From assembly GCA_944387405.1 (NCBI GenBank), contig CALXET010000001.1, positions 1 to 64,000 on the forward strand: 64,000 bases of DNA. The letters run 5' to 3'. Under the pieces are notes generated by a model, which worked only from the letters and a program-made list of their open reading frames with translations, did no database searches and was not told where the DNA came from. Positions 8,462 to 16,967 of the stretch are shown in pieces; position 1 is the first letter of the stretch, and each line of letters opens with the position of its first letter. The DNA comes from an uncultured Clostridia bacterium. GTDB lineage: Bacteria; Bacillota; Clostridia; TANB77; CAG-508. A program made the position numbers and the translations under genes.

Positions 8462-8554
8462 TATGTGTTATATTGTAGGTGATAAAAATATATTATTCAT
8501 TAAAAATAAAACTTAAACAAAAGAATAAAAAATTCAAGAAACAGGGAGTAAAAT

Positions 8555-9052
8555 ATGGCAGTTATAATTGCAGGATTTTCAGGGATAGGAAAAACGTCAC
8601 TTGGTAAGAAATATAAAAATGTTATAGATTTAGATTCTGCAGAGTATGCATATGATGATTCTGACATCTTATATTTAAATTTAGAACAAAGAAAAGGAAT
8701 GGAAAGAAAGCAAAGAAAAGAATGGCCAGAAAATTATATTAAAGCGATAAAAGATGCTACTAAGATTTATGAATATGTGCTTGTGTGGGATAGGATAGAT
8801 ATCGTAGAAGAATATTTAAAAAATAAATTAGATTTTATTTTATGCTATCCAAGTAAAGATTCACTTAAAATTTATAAAGAAAGATATAAAAAAAGAGGAA
8901 ATAGTGATTTTTATATAGATAAAAAAATAAAAGAATATGATGAGAAAATGAAATTTTTTAATAAACTTAATATTAAAAAAATCGTATTAGAAGGAAATGA
9001 TACTTTAGAAAAATATTTGATTAGAAATGGTCATAAATTAATAGAAAAATAA
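8555..9052 (+). CDS. P-loop kinase-like protein
   Basis: A 165-residue protein opening with a Walker A motif GFSGIGKTSLG (7-17), followed by DLDSAEYAYDD in the position where small kinases bind substrate. The rest is Lys/Glu-rich helices without a motif I recognise. It may be a nucleotide or small-molecule kinase; the substrate is unknown. It starts 93 bases after the racemase and is followed by another P-loop protein that needs a +1 frameshift. AGGGAG lies before the ATG. Confidence 0.7.
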   Translation: MAVIIAGFSGIGKTSLGKKYKNVIDLDSAEYAYDDSDILYLNLEQRKGMERKQRKEWPENYIKAIKDATKIYEYVLVWDRIDIVEEYLKNKLDFILCYPSKDSLKIYKERYKKRGNSDFYIDKKIKEYDEKMKFFNKLNIKKIVLEGNDTLEKYLIRNGHKLIEK

Positions 9053-9071
9053 TTTTTAGAGGTACTAAATT

Positions 9072-9597
9072 ATGGATAATTTATTATATGTAATAACAGG
9101 CCCTGCAGGAGTACGGAAAAAGTACAGTATCTAAAAGATTAGCTGAAAAAAAGAAAAAGTCTGTACTGATAGAAGGTGATGAAATATACCATCATGTAGT
9201 AGGAAGTTTTGAAAGTCCCTGGAAAGAAGGAAACCATTTAGAAGTATTTTGGAAAGTAGTTTTAGAAACAATAAAAATATATTTAGAAAGTGGATATGAT
9301 GTAATATTTAATTATATTGTAAATGAAAAAGATCTAGTAATTATGAAAGAAAAATTTTCTGAATATAAAATAAAGTTTGTAGTATTAATGGCTAATGAAG
9401 ATACAATTGTAAAAAGAGACTTAGAAAGAGAAGAAGATTGTAGAATGGGGAAAAGAGCGATAGAATTACTACAAAGTTTTAGAAAAAAGAAGATTGATGA
9501 TAAGTATATTATTAAAACAGATAATTTAAATATAGATGAAATTATAAATATTATTGATAAAAATGATAAATTTTATATAGGAGAGAAACATGAGTAA
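9072..9597 (+). CDS. P-loop kinase (AAA_33-like), needs +1 frameshift at CGG
   Basis: The zero frame from ATG 9072 gives MDNLLYVITGPAGV, then CGG (9114-9116) and a stop six codons later. Skipping C9114 continues as GKSTVSKRLAEKKKKS, LIEGDEIYHHV, and on to the stop at 9597, about 174 residues in all. The join creates an exact Walker A motif, GPAGVGKST, whose glycine before Lys is nearly invariant. The downstream DEIYHH and GYDVIFNYIV segments fit zeta-toxin/AAA_33-type small kinases. The gene overlaps the following ABC ATPase by 8 bases, consistent with an intact coupled operon. Apart from the one extra C there is no sign of decay. Confidence 0.8.
9114..9117 (+). other. CGGA +1 recoding site 2
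   Basis: The zero frame reads GCA GGA GTA CGG AAA AAG TAC AGT ATC TAA. The conserved frame reads GTA, skips C, then GGA AAA AGT ACA (Gly-Lys-Ser-Thr of the P-loop). The P-site GTA could not re-pair well on TAC, so simple peptidyl-tRNA slippage is unlikely here. Confidence 0.78.
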
Positions 9598-10462
9598 TAT
9601 TTTAGAAATAAAAAATCTTACAAAAAGCTATGGAAAATCTAGAGGAGTTATAGATGTAAATCTAGAAATAGAAAAAGGAACAATATATGGATTTATCGGA
9701 CCAAATGGAGCTGGGAAAAGTACTACTATAAAGTGCATAATGAATTTAATTAATAAAAATTCAGGTGAAGTTTTTATAGACGGAAAATTATTTTTGAAAA
9801 AGAATAATGAATTAAAAAATAAAATTGGATATCTTCCATCTGAAATTCATTTGTATGATGAGCTAAAAGTAAAAGAAATGATTAAATATTCTGAGTCTTT
9901 TTATAAAAAAGACTGTAGTAAAAGAGTATCAGAACTTGTGAATAAATTAGATATAGATACAAATAAGAAAATTGAAGAATTGTCACTTGGAAATTTAAAA
10001 AAATTAGGAATTGTTTTAGCTCTTATGCATGAACCTGAGATAGTAATAATGGATGAGGCAACAAGTGGTTTAGATCCACTGATGCAAGAAGCTTTTTACG
10101 AGATTCTATTAGAAGAAAAGAAAAAAGGAACAACAATATTTTTCTCATCACATATATTAAGTGAAATAAAAAGAATATGTGATAAAGTTGCAATTATTAA
10201 AGAAGGAAAAATTATTAATATAGATGATATGAATAATATTGAAGATTCTGATGTAGTTAGAATTAAAATTACTTCTGATTATAATAAAGATATTTTAAAA
10301 GAATTAAAATTATCAGAAGATAGTATAAAAAATAAAACATTAGAATTTATATACAAAGATGATATTAATAATCTTATGAAAATATTAAGCAAATATAGTA
10401 TAAAAAAATTATTAATAGAAGAATTAGATATAGAAGAAATATTTATTCATTATTATAAATAA
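9590..10462 (+). CDS. ABC-2 type exporter, ATP-binding subunit
   Basis: An ABC ATPase of 290 residues. Walker A is GPNGAGKST near 37-45, the signature is degenerate (ELSLGNLKK), Walker B is EIVIMDEATSGLDP, and the switch His is in SSHIL. The C-terminal extension is typical of ABC-2 exporters (YtrB/YhcH group). It should power the permease encoded 20 bases downstream. It overlaps the frameshifted kinase gene by 8 bases. The substrate is unknown; peptide or lipid export is common in this group. Confidence 0.9.
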   Translation: MSNILEIKNLTKSYGKSRGVIDVNLEIEKGTIYGFIGPNGAGKSTTIKCIMNLINKNSGEVFIDGKLFLKKNNELKNKIGYLPSEIHLYDELKVKEMIKYSESFYKKDCSKRVSELVNKLDIDTNKKIEELSLGNLKKLGIVLALMHEPEIVIMDEATSGLDPLMQEAFYEILLEEKKKGTTIFFSSHILSEIKRICDKVAIIKEGKIINIDDMNNIEDSDVVRIKITSDYNKDILKELKLSEDSIKNKTLEFIYKDDINNLMKILSKYSIKKLLIEELDIEEIFIHYYK

Positions 10463-10482
10463 TAAAATAGGAGAGAAGAAAA

Positions 10483-11274
10483 ATGTTAAAAAGAGAGTTA
10501 AAGATTAATTTAAAAAGTCTAATTATATGGACTGGAATTTTAGTTTTAATGTTTGCTTTAATATTTGCAATATACCCAAGTTTAATAAATGAAGAGACAA
10601 AATATATGATAACTAAAATGATGGATACTATGCCAGATGACATACTTGCAACTTTTAATATGGATATTGTTGGAATTGAAACTGCATATGGTTGGTTTAA
10701 AACAGAGGGATATACATTTTTGACATTAATAGGTGGTTTATATGCTGCTATTGTTGGAGCTACAATTTTAGTTAAAGAAGAAAATGATAAGACAATTGAA
10801 TTTTTAATTTCAAAACCTATTAGTAGAGAAAGTATTGTTACTTCAAAAATATTATGTGGAATGATAAATATCTTAATTTTATCTGGTTTAGTCACTATAG
10901 TTAATTTTATTTGCTTAAGAAATATTGAAGATTTTGAGTTAAAAGAATTTTTAATAATAAGTTTATTGCCTATGCTTTTATATTTTATGTTATTTTTTAT
11001 TACATTATTTTTATCTACATTTTTTAAGAAAACTAGAAGCTCTATGTCGCTTGGAATTGCAATTGTATTTATTTCATATTTGATGCAGATTATAGGCGGT
11101 ATGGGAGAGAAAGTAGAATTTATTAAAAATATATCTTTATTTGAATTTGTTTCATCTAGATATGTTATTTTAAATAATACTGTAGATACTAAATATTTAA
11201 TTGCAGGAGCTATAATAATTTTGCTTACAATACTTGGAACATATAAAAGATATCATGATAAAGAGTTTTTATAA
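10483..11274 (+). CDS. ABC-2 type exporter, permease subunit
   Basis: A 263-residue integral membrane protein with about six hydrophobic segments: near 15-33, 88-103, 128-150, 157-180, 190-205 and 230-248. It fits the ABC-2 membrane protein family, with the loop KEENDKTIEFLISKPISR typical of it. It pairs with the ATPase just upstream. Its RBS is GGAGAG. A terminator follows within about 30 bases, ending the operon that begins at hisS or shortly after. Confidence 0.88.
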   Translation: MLKRELKINLKSLIIWTGILVLMFALIFAIYPSLINEETKYMITKMMDTMPDDILATFNMDIVGIETAYGWFKTEGYTFLTLIGGLYAAIVGATILVKEENDKTIEFLISKPISRESIVTSKILCGMINILILSGLVTIVNFICLRNIEDFELKEFLIISLLPMLLYFMLFFITLFLSTFFKKTRSSMSLGIAIVFISYLMQIIGGMGEKVEFIKNISLFEFVSSRYVILNNTVDTKYLIAGAIIILLTILGTYKRYHDKEFL

Positions 11275-11299
11275 TAAAAGAAGATGAATAAATTTTAAG

Positions 11300-11330
11300 A
11301 TAGCAGTAAGAAAACTGCTATTTTTTGTTT
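11300..11330 (+). terminator. Intrinsic terminator after the ABC exporter
   Basis: ATAGCAG (11300-11306) pairs with CTGCTAT (11315-11321) and is followed by a T-run. Confidence 0.8.
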
Positions 11331-11350
11331 TATTTTGAAAGAAATAGTAT

Positions 11351-11379
11351 TTGACTTTTGTTAAATAATAATATTAAAT
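11351..11379 (+). promoter_or_regulatory. Promoter of the amylase gene
   Basis: TTGACT (11351-11356), a 17-base spacer and TTAAAT (11374-11379). The -10 is imperfect. The 5' UTR of about 60 bases ends in AAGGAGGG before the ATG. Confidence 0.5.
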
Positions 11380-11445
11380 AAGAGTGTAACTCGTAAACAT
11401 TAGTGGCAAAGTTGGCTTTTCTTAACAATATAAGGAGGGAATAAG

Positions 11446-13317
11446 ATGAGCAAAGCTAGTTTGAGCGTCAATCATCGGATTATTCACCTGCAAGAAGAGT
11501 CAGGGGGTAATTCTGAGAAGCTCAACGTATCTATTCAAATTCCAATGGAGTATGGATGGATCGAGCATGTAAGAATTGTTGTTTGGACCTTTGAACGAAG
11601 GATAGAGTATCGGATAAATTACAAAGAGAATAGTGAGACACATGCTATTTTTGAAACGGTAATTGAACTTCCTGCTAATCCTGTGTATCACTATTATTTT
11701 GCGTACGAATGCAATGGATTTACAAATCTCTTTAAGAGAAATGGAGTAACTTCAGATACTTCTATAACTCTTTTTGAGTGTTTCAAGATGTCTGTTGGGT
11801 TTGAAACACCCAAGTGGGCAAAAGGTGCTACTATGTATCATATCTTTGTAGATAGATTTGCAAGAGATGATGCCTTGAAAGTGGTTCCTATGCCGAGACG
11901 TACCATATCCAAGTGGGGAGATCCACCTGTTGTAGGTGCTAACGAAAATGGTGACTGGAATGTTGATTTTTTCCTTGGAAATATAAGAGGAATTATCAAT
12001 GCTCTTGATTATCTTGAGAGCCTTTCGGTTGACATTTTGTATCTGAGCCCTACGATGTGGAGTCAATCTAATCATCGGTATGATACAGCAGACTATGAAA
12101 ATGTGGATCCGTATGCAGGAACCAACGAAGACATGATTGAGCTGTGCCAAAAAGCACATGCAAGAGGAATGAAAGTTATCCTTGATGCGGTGTTTAATCA
12201 TACTGGTAATGATAGCAAATATTTTAACCAGTATGGCACATTCGACGAACTTGGTGCCTATCAGAGTAAATCTTCGCCATACTACGGATTCTATAGAAGA
12301 GTCTGGATTAATGGAAAAGAGGACTTTGATTTTTGGTGGGGAATGAGAAACCTTCCTGTATGTGACTCTAATGGTCAGATGTGGGTTAACTACATCACAG
12401 GAGAAGGTAAAGTCATTGACAAGTGGTTTGCACTTGGAATTGATGGCTTAAGACTTGACGTTGCTGATGAACTGTCAGACTGGATGATTGAACAAATCCG
12501 TACTGCTGTCCGTAGAAACAAGAAGGATGGCTTTATCATTGGAGAAGTATGGTATAATCCGATGAGAATGAATCGCGGATATCTTTCATCTGGAAAAGGC
12601 ATGGATAGTGTTATGAATTACCTGTTTGTTGATGCTTTGATAAGATATTATAAGTATCAAGATACAGGAAAGCTTAGGGATAAAATCTATGAGATTTTCT
12701 CTGAGTATCCAGAAGACACCATCTTTATGCTGATGAATTTCACTTCAACTCACGACATATCGAGAATAATCGATATACTCGGCAGAGATTGTTTTACCGA
12801 GTATGGTGAGTGGGGGTGGAAGCTGATAGACGAATCGCACGGATGGATTAATTCTCATCCAATCACCAACGAAGAGTACGAACACGGAAAAGTGATACTG
12901 AAGTCGTTTGTTGTTGCAATGGCGTTTTTCCCTGGAATCTTTTCTATATTCTATGGAGATGAAGCCGGTATGACTGGTGCAGGTAATCTTGCAAACAGAG
13001 GCTCTTTCCCATGGAAAAACGAAGACCAGGAACTGCTTTCTTTCTTCAGAAGAGTGCTTAAAATTAGAAGAGACAATGACTTCTTAAGAAGCGCTGAATG
13101 CAATATCCTGAAGATTGACAAAGAACAGTTTATGTATGAACGCAAAGCAAATGGCAGACACTTTATTATTGCTGTGAGCAGAACTCATCACGAGTCACTT
13201 GTTTCAATCGACGCGAGTTACGAGGTTGTAGACACTATATTCAAGATTGGAACGAGTAATAAAGAATATCTTGCGCCATATGGTGCAGTTGTTCTGGAAG
13301 TGAGAAAAAGCTCATAA
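11446..13317 (+). CDS. GH13 alpha-amylase / neopullulanase-type glucan hydrolase (foreign composition)
   Basis: This is a 623-residue GH13 enzyme. An N-terminal beta-sandwich (about 1-120) precedes the barrel, which starts at ATMYHIFVDRF. The four conserved regions are visible: DAVFNH, DGLRLDVADE (nucleophile Asp), GEVWY (acid/base Glu) and FTSTHD. It should hydrolyse alpha-1,4-glucans or cyclodextrins. There is no signal peptide, so it is probably cytosolic. G+C is much higher than the neighbours and in-frame CGG occurs at 11476, 11611 and 12076 with no frame change. The gene stands alone between its own promoter and a GC-rich hairpin. I infer recent transfer. Confidence 0.92.
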   Translation: MSKASLSVNHRIIHLQEESGGNSEKLNVSIQIPMEYGWIEHVRIVVWTFERRIEYRINYKENSETHAIFETVIELPANPVYHYYFAYECNGFTNLFKRNGVTSDTSITLFECFKMSVGFETPKWAKGATMYHIFVDRFARDDALKVVPMPRRTISKWGDPPVVGANENGDWNVDFFLGNIRGIINALDYLESLSVDILYLSPTMWSQSNHRYDTADYENVDPYAGTNEDMIELCQKAHARGMKVILDAVFNHTGNDSKYFNQYGTFDELGAYQSKSSPYYGFYRRVWINGKEDFDFWWGMRNLPVCDSNGQMWVNYITGEGKVIDKWFALGIDGLRLDVADELSDWMIEQIRTAVRRNKKDGFIIGEVWYNPMRMNRGYLSSGKGMDSVMNYLFVDALIRYYKYQDTGKLRDKIYEIFSEYPEDTIFMLMNFTSTHDISRIIDILGRDCFTEYGEWGWKLIDESHGWINSHPITNEEYEHGKVILKSFVVAMAFFPGIFSIFYGDEAGMTGAGNLANRGSFPWKNEDQELLSFFRRVLKIRRDNDFLRSAECNILKIDKEQFMYERKANGRHFIIAVSRTHHESLVSIDASYEVVDTIFKIGTSNKEYLAPYGAVVLEVRKSS

Positions 13318-13352
13318 TGCAAAACACGTAGAGGAGGCAAACTAATCTTACG

Positions 13353-13385
13353 GCAAGGGCTACCGGTATACCGGTGGCCCTTTGC
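13353..13385 (+). terminator. GC-rich terminator hairpin of the amylase gene
   Basis: GGGC-ACCGGT pairs with ACCGGT-GCCC in a stem far more GC-rich than its surroundings. The T tract is short. It appears to have moved together with the amylase gene. Confidence 0.7.
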
Positions 13386-13568
13386 TAGTTTAAATTAAAA
13401 CAGAATAAGTAAAAATAAGTATTGAGAATTAATTAAAAATAAGATATAAATAAATTAAAGATATTAAAATAAATAAGAAAAGTAATAATAAATAATAAGT
13501 TAAATAATAAATGAATTTTTTAATATTTATTTATTAAAGGTAAAAACTATAGTATAAAGGAGGAATAT

Positions 13569-14240
13569 ATGGATAAAAATGTTTTATGGGACTTAAGTTA
13601 TGGTATGTATGTAATAGGAAGTAAGGATGATAGAAAAGTAGGATGTATTGTAAATACCGCTGTTCAAATTACAAGTGATCCAATGACTATACTTGTAAGT
13701 GTAAATCATGATAACTATACAAACAAAATAATTAGTAAAACAAATAAATTTTCTTTATCAATTTTAGGAGAAAAAACAGATATATCTTTAATTGGAACTT
13801 TTGGATATAAATCTAGCAAAGATACAGATAAATATGAAAATTTTGAAACATTTGAAATAGATGATATGCCAGTTTTAAAAGATTCTTGTGGTGTGATTAT
13901 ATGTGAAGTAATAGATAAACTAGAAACTTCAACTCATACAGCTTTTTTAGGGAAAGTAATAGCTATGAAAAAATTAAATAATGACAAACCAATGACATAC
14001 AAATATTATCATGAGGTATTAAAAGGAAAGAGTCCTGAAAAAGCACCTACTTTTATTAAAGAAGAGATAATAAATGAAGACAAAAATGATAATGCAGAAA
14101 AGTTAGAAGAAAAGCAAACTAAAACTGTATGGAAATGTAAAGTTTGTGGATATGAAGTAGAGATGGATGAGCTTCCAGATGATTTTGTCTGTCCGATATG
14201 TAAAAAAGATAAAAGTTTTTTTGAAAAAATAGAAAAATAA
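13569..14240 (+). CDS. Flavin reductase-rubredoxin fusion (high molecular weight rubredoxin)
   Basis: A 223-residue two-domain protein. Residues 1-160 form a flavin reductase-like FMN-binding domain, starting DLSYGMYVIGSKDDRKVGC. After an acidic linker, residues 186-223 are a rubredoxin with CxxCGYE and CPICKKDK, giving four Fe ligands. In clostridia and acetogens such proteins pass NAD(P)H electrons to flavodiiron proteins for O2 or NO reduction. No flavodiiron gene is visible in this window. AAAGGAGG lies directly before the ATG. Confidence 0.9.
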   Translation: MDKNVLWDLSYGMYVIGSKDDRKVGCIVNTAVQITSDPMTILVSVNHDNYTNKIISKTNKFSLSILGEKTDISLIGTFGYKSSKDTDKYENFETFEIDDMPVLKDSCGVIICEVIDKLETSTHTAFLGKVIAMKKLNNDKPMTYKYYHEVLKGKSPEKAPTFIKEEIINEDKNDNAEKLEEKQTKTVWKCKVCGYEVEMDELPDDFVCPICKKDKSFFEKIEK

Positions 14241-14275
14241 GAAATTAAATAATAATAATAATAAAATAAATAAAA

Positions 14276-14342
14276 AAGATAAAAGTAATTAAAACTTAAA
14301 TTTAAAATATTTAAATTAAGAATACTTTTATCTTCTTTGTTT
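14276..14342 (+). terminator. Bidirectional terminator between convergent genes
   Basis: AAGATAAAAGTA (14276-14287) pairs with TACTTTTATCTT (14323-14334). T-rich sequence follows on the plus strand, and A-rich sequence precedes it. It separates the rubredoxin fusion from the minus-strand GH30 gene. Confidence 0.65.
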
Positions 14343-14425
14343 TGTATTGTTTTATATTTTTTTATATTATATTATATTATATTTTAATTTTATATTTTAT
14401 TTTGTATTTTGTATTTTGTATTTAA

Positions 14426-15769
14426 TTAATTTTCTGATATAACATAAGTAATTATTGAATGTGCTTCTATTTTATCAGAGAAAGTAAATCCATTTATACA
14501 AATATTAAACTTTTTATCAAAACCAAATTTATTAAGCATAATAATTGCTATACTATCATCTGGATTTTTTATAGCTAAAGTTTCTATATCTGTTGTATAT
14601 CTACTTATAGCAAGAACTTTTGCGTTTCTTTTTATATATTTGCTAAAGTGTGCAATATAATAAAAACTTAAATTTTTTATATAATCAGTATTATCTTTAT
14701 TTAACATAATAGGACTATCACAATAATTTTTCTTATGATTTGGACCACCATTATTATCTAATACTAAATTCCAATCAATATAACCATTTGCTCCAGATAG
14801 TAAATCACCTAATATATCATGAGCATATATTTCGGCATTATGAATAAAATCTTTTTCATTAAAATTAGAGTATCCAGTACAACCTTCTGTATGTATAAGT
14901 AATTTATCTTTAAAATCATTATTTTGCCTTAAAAGGGCAATGTTTTCAAAATGAGACCCAGAATAAAAATGAAAAGCTGCCCCAGAAATAATATCTTTTG
15001 CTTTTTCATTAAAGTTTAATTCTTGGAGTATACGTGTATATAATTTTTCTTTATTATGATCCCATATTAATATTTTTGTATTAATATTATTTTCTTTAAA
15101 TTTTGGATAAATATAGTTTAAAACCATGTCACATTCTTCTTCCGGAGAATATAAGCAAGATTCCCAAAGTTGAATTGCATTTGGCTCATTTTGTACAGTA
15201 ATATAATCTATATTAATACTTTCTTTTTCATATGCTTTTATATATTTTACTAGATAATCTGCATATAGATTTTTATATTTATCTAAAAGTTTTCCTCCTA
15301 AAATAAGCATTTTATTATTTTTCATAAATTTTGGGGGAGACCAAGGTGATGCTAAAAATTTAATATCAGGATTAATTTTTAAAGCTTGTTTTACAATATT
15401 TATAATATATTGTCTATCTTTTTCAATAGAAAAGTCTGACAAATCATTTTTTGTGCAATAAGAATAAGATTTTAAAGAAAAGTCTGTACTTGCGATTGGA
15501 AGCCTGCAGAAATTATAATTAAGACCAGATTTTGAAAAATATTCATTTAAAGCCTCATCTTTTTTGTTTGATTGAAGTTTTGAAAGACTTACTCCTGTAG
15601 CTTCACTGAAAGCTCCTCCAAATCCTAAAATATCTTGATATGTAATTTCTGGATATATGTTGACTATTTCATTTTCTAGTGATTTCGAATATTTCTTATA
15701 TTTAATATTGTTAAATTCTTTTAAAAAATATTTCTTATTATAATTAGTTTCTATTTTTTTTATATTCAT
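14426..15769 (-). CDS. GH30 family glycoside hydrolase (glucosylceramidase-like)
   Basis: This 447-residue glycoside hydrolase has the GH30 hallmark GFGGAFSEATGVSL near residue 49, LASPWSPPKFMK, the acid/base region ITVQNEPNA and the nucleophile region HTEGCTG. Family members cleave beta-glucosides, beta-xylosides or beta-fucosides. There is no signal peptide. Its ATG overlaps the TGA of the upstream lipid kinase (ATGA), so the two are coupled, with AAAGGAGATC as shared RBS. The pairing with a lipid kinase suggests glycolipid turnover, which is inference. The composition is host-like. Confidence 0.88.
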   Translation of the reverse strand: MNIKKIETNYNKKYFLKEFNNIKYKKYSKSLENEIVNIYPEITYQDILGFGGAFSEATGVSLSKLQSNKKDEALNEYFSKSGLNYNFCRLPIASTDFSLKSYSYCTKNDLSDFSIEKDRQYIINIVKQALKINPDIKFLASPWSPPKFMKNNKMLILGGKLLDKYKNLYADYLVKYIKAYEKESINIDYITVQNEPNAIQLWESCLYSPEEECDMVLNYIYPKFKENNINTKILIWDHNKEKLYTRILQELNFNEKAKDIISGAAFHFYSGSHFENIALLRQNNDFKDKLLIHTEGCTGYSNFNEKDFIHNAEIYAHDILGDLLSGANGYIDWNLVLDNNGGPNHKKNYCDSPIMLNKDNTDYIKNLSFYYIAHFSKYIKRNAKVLAISRYTTDIETLAIKNPDDSIAIIMLNKFGFDKKFNICINGFTFSDKIEAHSIITYVISEN

Positions 15770-16682
15770 AAGATCTCCTTTGTTAAGTATGGAATTTGAT
15801 TATTTGCATTTCCAATACAAATAGTTTTCATTTTTCCACCATATTCACCGTCAATAGTCCAGTTAATTTCTTTTTCTGCATTTAAGTTTAATTCAGATGC
15901 TTGAAAATAATATATATATTTATCATCTAATTTTCCACTTATTATTTTAAGAAGTAAGTATAATCTGTGAAAAACATTTTTGGGATTTTTTACTAAAAGA
16001 ACATCAAATTTTTTATCATCTAGTTTTACTTCTTTTTGTTTAAATACATGAAATCCTCCTATATATTTGGAGTTACTTATACTTCCAAATATAAAGTCAT
16101 CTTCTATATCTATGTGTTCATTTTTTATTTTTAAGCGATGAGGTTTGCTAAAAAATAAATCTTTAATGTTATGTGGAATATAAGATAATCTTCCGAAATT
16201 TATGTTTTAATTTATAATCTGTTTTATAAGAACTTTTACAAAAAATTCCGAATGCTACTATATAAACAAAAACATTGTTATTATTAATTAAGCCAACATC
16301 TGTATTATAAGGAATATATTTATCAAAGTTTTTAGCAAAGTCTAAGATTTTTCTTCTAGATACATGAAGACTTTTTGCAAAATCGTTAGTTGTTCCAAGT
16401 GGAATAAATCCAACTGGAATATTTTTGCCATGAGCATAGATTTCTTTTATTACATGGTGAAGTGTACCATCACCACCGCATACAAAAATAGCATCGATAT
16501 TGTTATTGTATTTTTCTATAATATCTGTATCAATACTAGAATTGTACATAGGAATAGTTGTATATTCTGTTAAAACTTCAAAATCCATGTTTTTAAAATT
16601 TTGAATAAGCTGAGAAATACGTTTTTTTGTTTTTCCTTTTCCGAGCAACAGGATTTATAATCATTAATATTTTCTTTTTCAT
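15766..16682 (-). CDS. Diacylglycerol/lipid kinase (YegS/DagK-like), needs two +1 frameshifts at CGG
   Basis: The gene is read on the minus strand from ATG 16682. MKKKILMIINPVA is followed by CGG (16643-16641). A +1 shift gives GKGKTKKRISQLIQ, then VCGGDGTLHHV, PLGTTNDFAKSL and TDVGLINN. A second CGG (16195-16193) follows YKLKHKF. Another +1 shift gives GRLSYIPHNIK and the C-terminal WTIDGEYGGK, ending at 15766. The product is about 304 residues, the usual length, with the NPxxGKG, GGDGT and DGE motifs all intact. Each CGG is the only break, and both replace conserved glycines. The stop codon overlaps the start of GH30. The enzyme should phosphorylate diacylglycerol or a related lipid using ATP. 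Confidence 0.82.
16192..16195 (-). other. CGGA +1 recoding site 4
   Basis: The zero frame reads AAA TTT CGG AAG ATT ATC TTA TAT TCC ACA TAA. The conserved frame reads TTT, skips C, then GGA AGA TTA TCT TAT, giving the expected G-R-L-S-Y of the kinase family. There is no Shine-Dalgarno-like sequence upstream. Confidence 0.75.
16640..16643 (-). other. CGGA +1 recoding site 3
   Basis: The zero frame reads CCT GTT GCT CGG AAA AGG, with a stop some 16 codons later. The conserved frame reads GCT, skips C, then GGA AAA GGA AAA, restoring the NPVAGKGK nucleotide-binding motif. There is no upstream Shine-Dalgarno-like sequence. Confidence 0.77.
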
Positions 16683-16967
16683 AATAATATATTCCTTTAA
16701 ATAAAGTATGAATTAATTATGCTTCATAAAGTAATTATAACATGAAGCAATAAAAAAATAAATGAATACAAATAGTATGTTTAAAAATATATAGTGAGTT
16801 ATTATAAATAAAAGATAGAGAAGTGATTTTTAAGTTTTATTTAAGACTATTTAGCTATGATATTTTATGAAATAATATAAAAAATATCAGTATTATATAT
16901 TAGATTTTAATTTATATGTGTTATAATAATCTATGTGCAAAAAATGAAAAAGGAGAAGAAATTTAAA

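Noticed and set aside
14340..14420. Direct repeats of TATAT/TTTTGTAT type near 14.4 kb
   Set aside because: They are low-complexity AT-rich sequence next to a terminator and give no sign of a mobile element or binding-site array.
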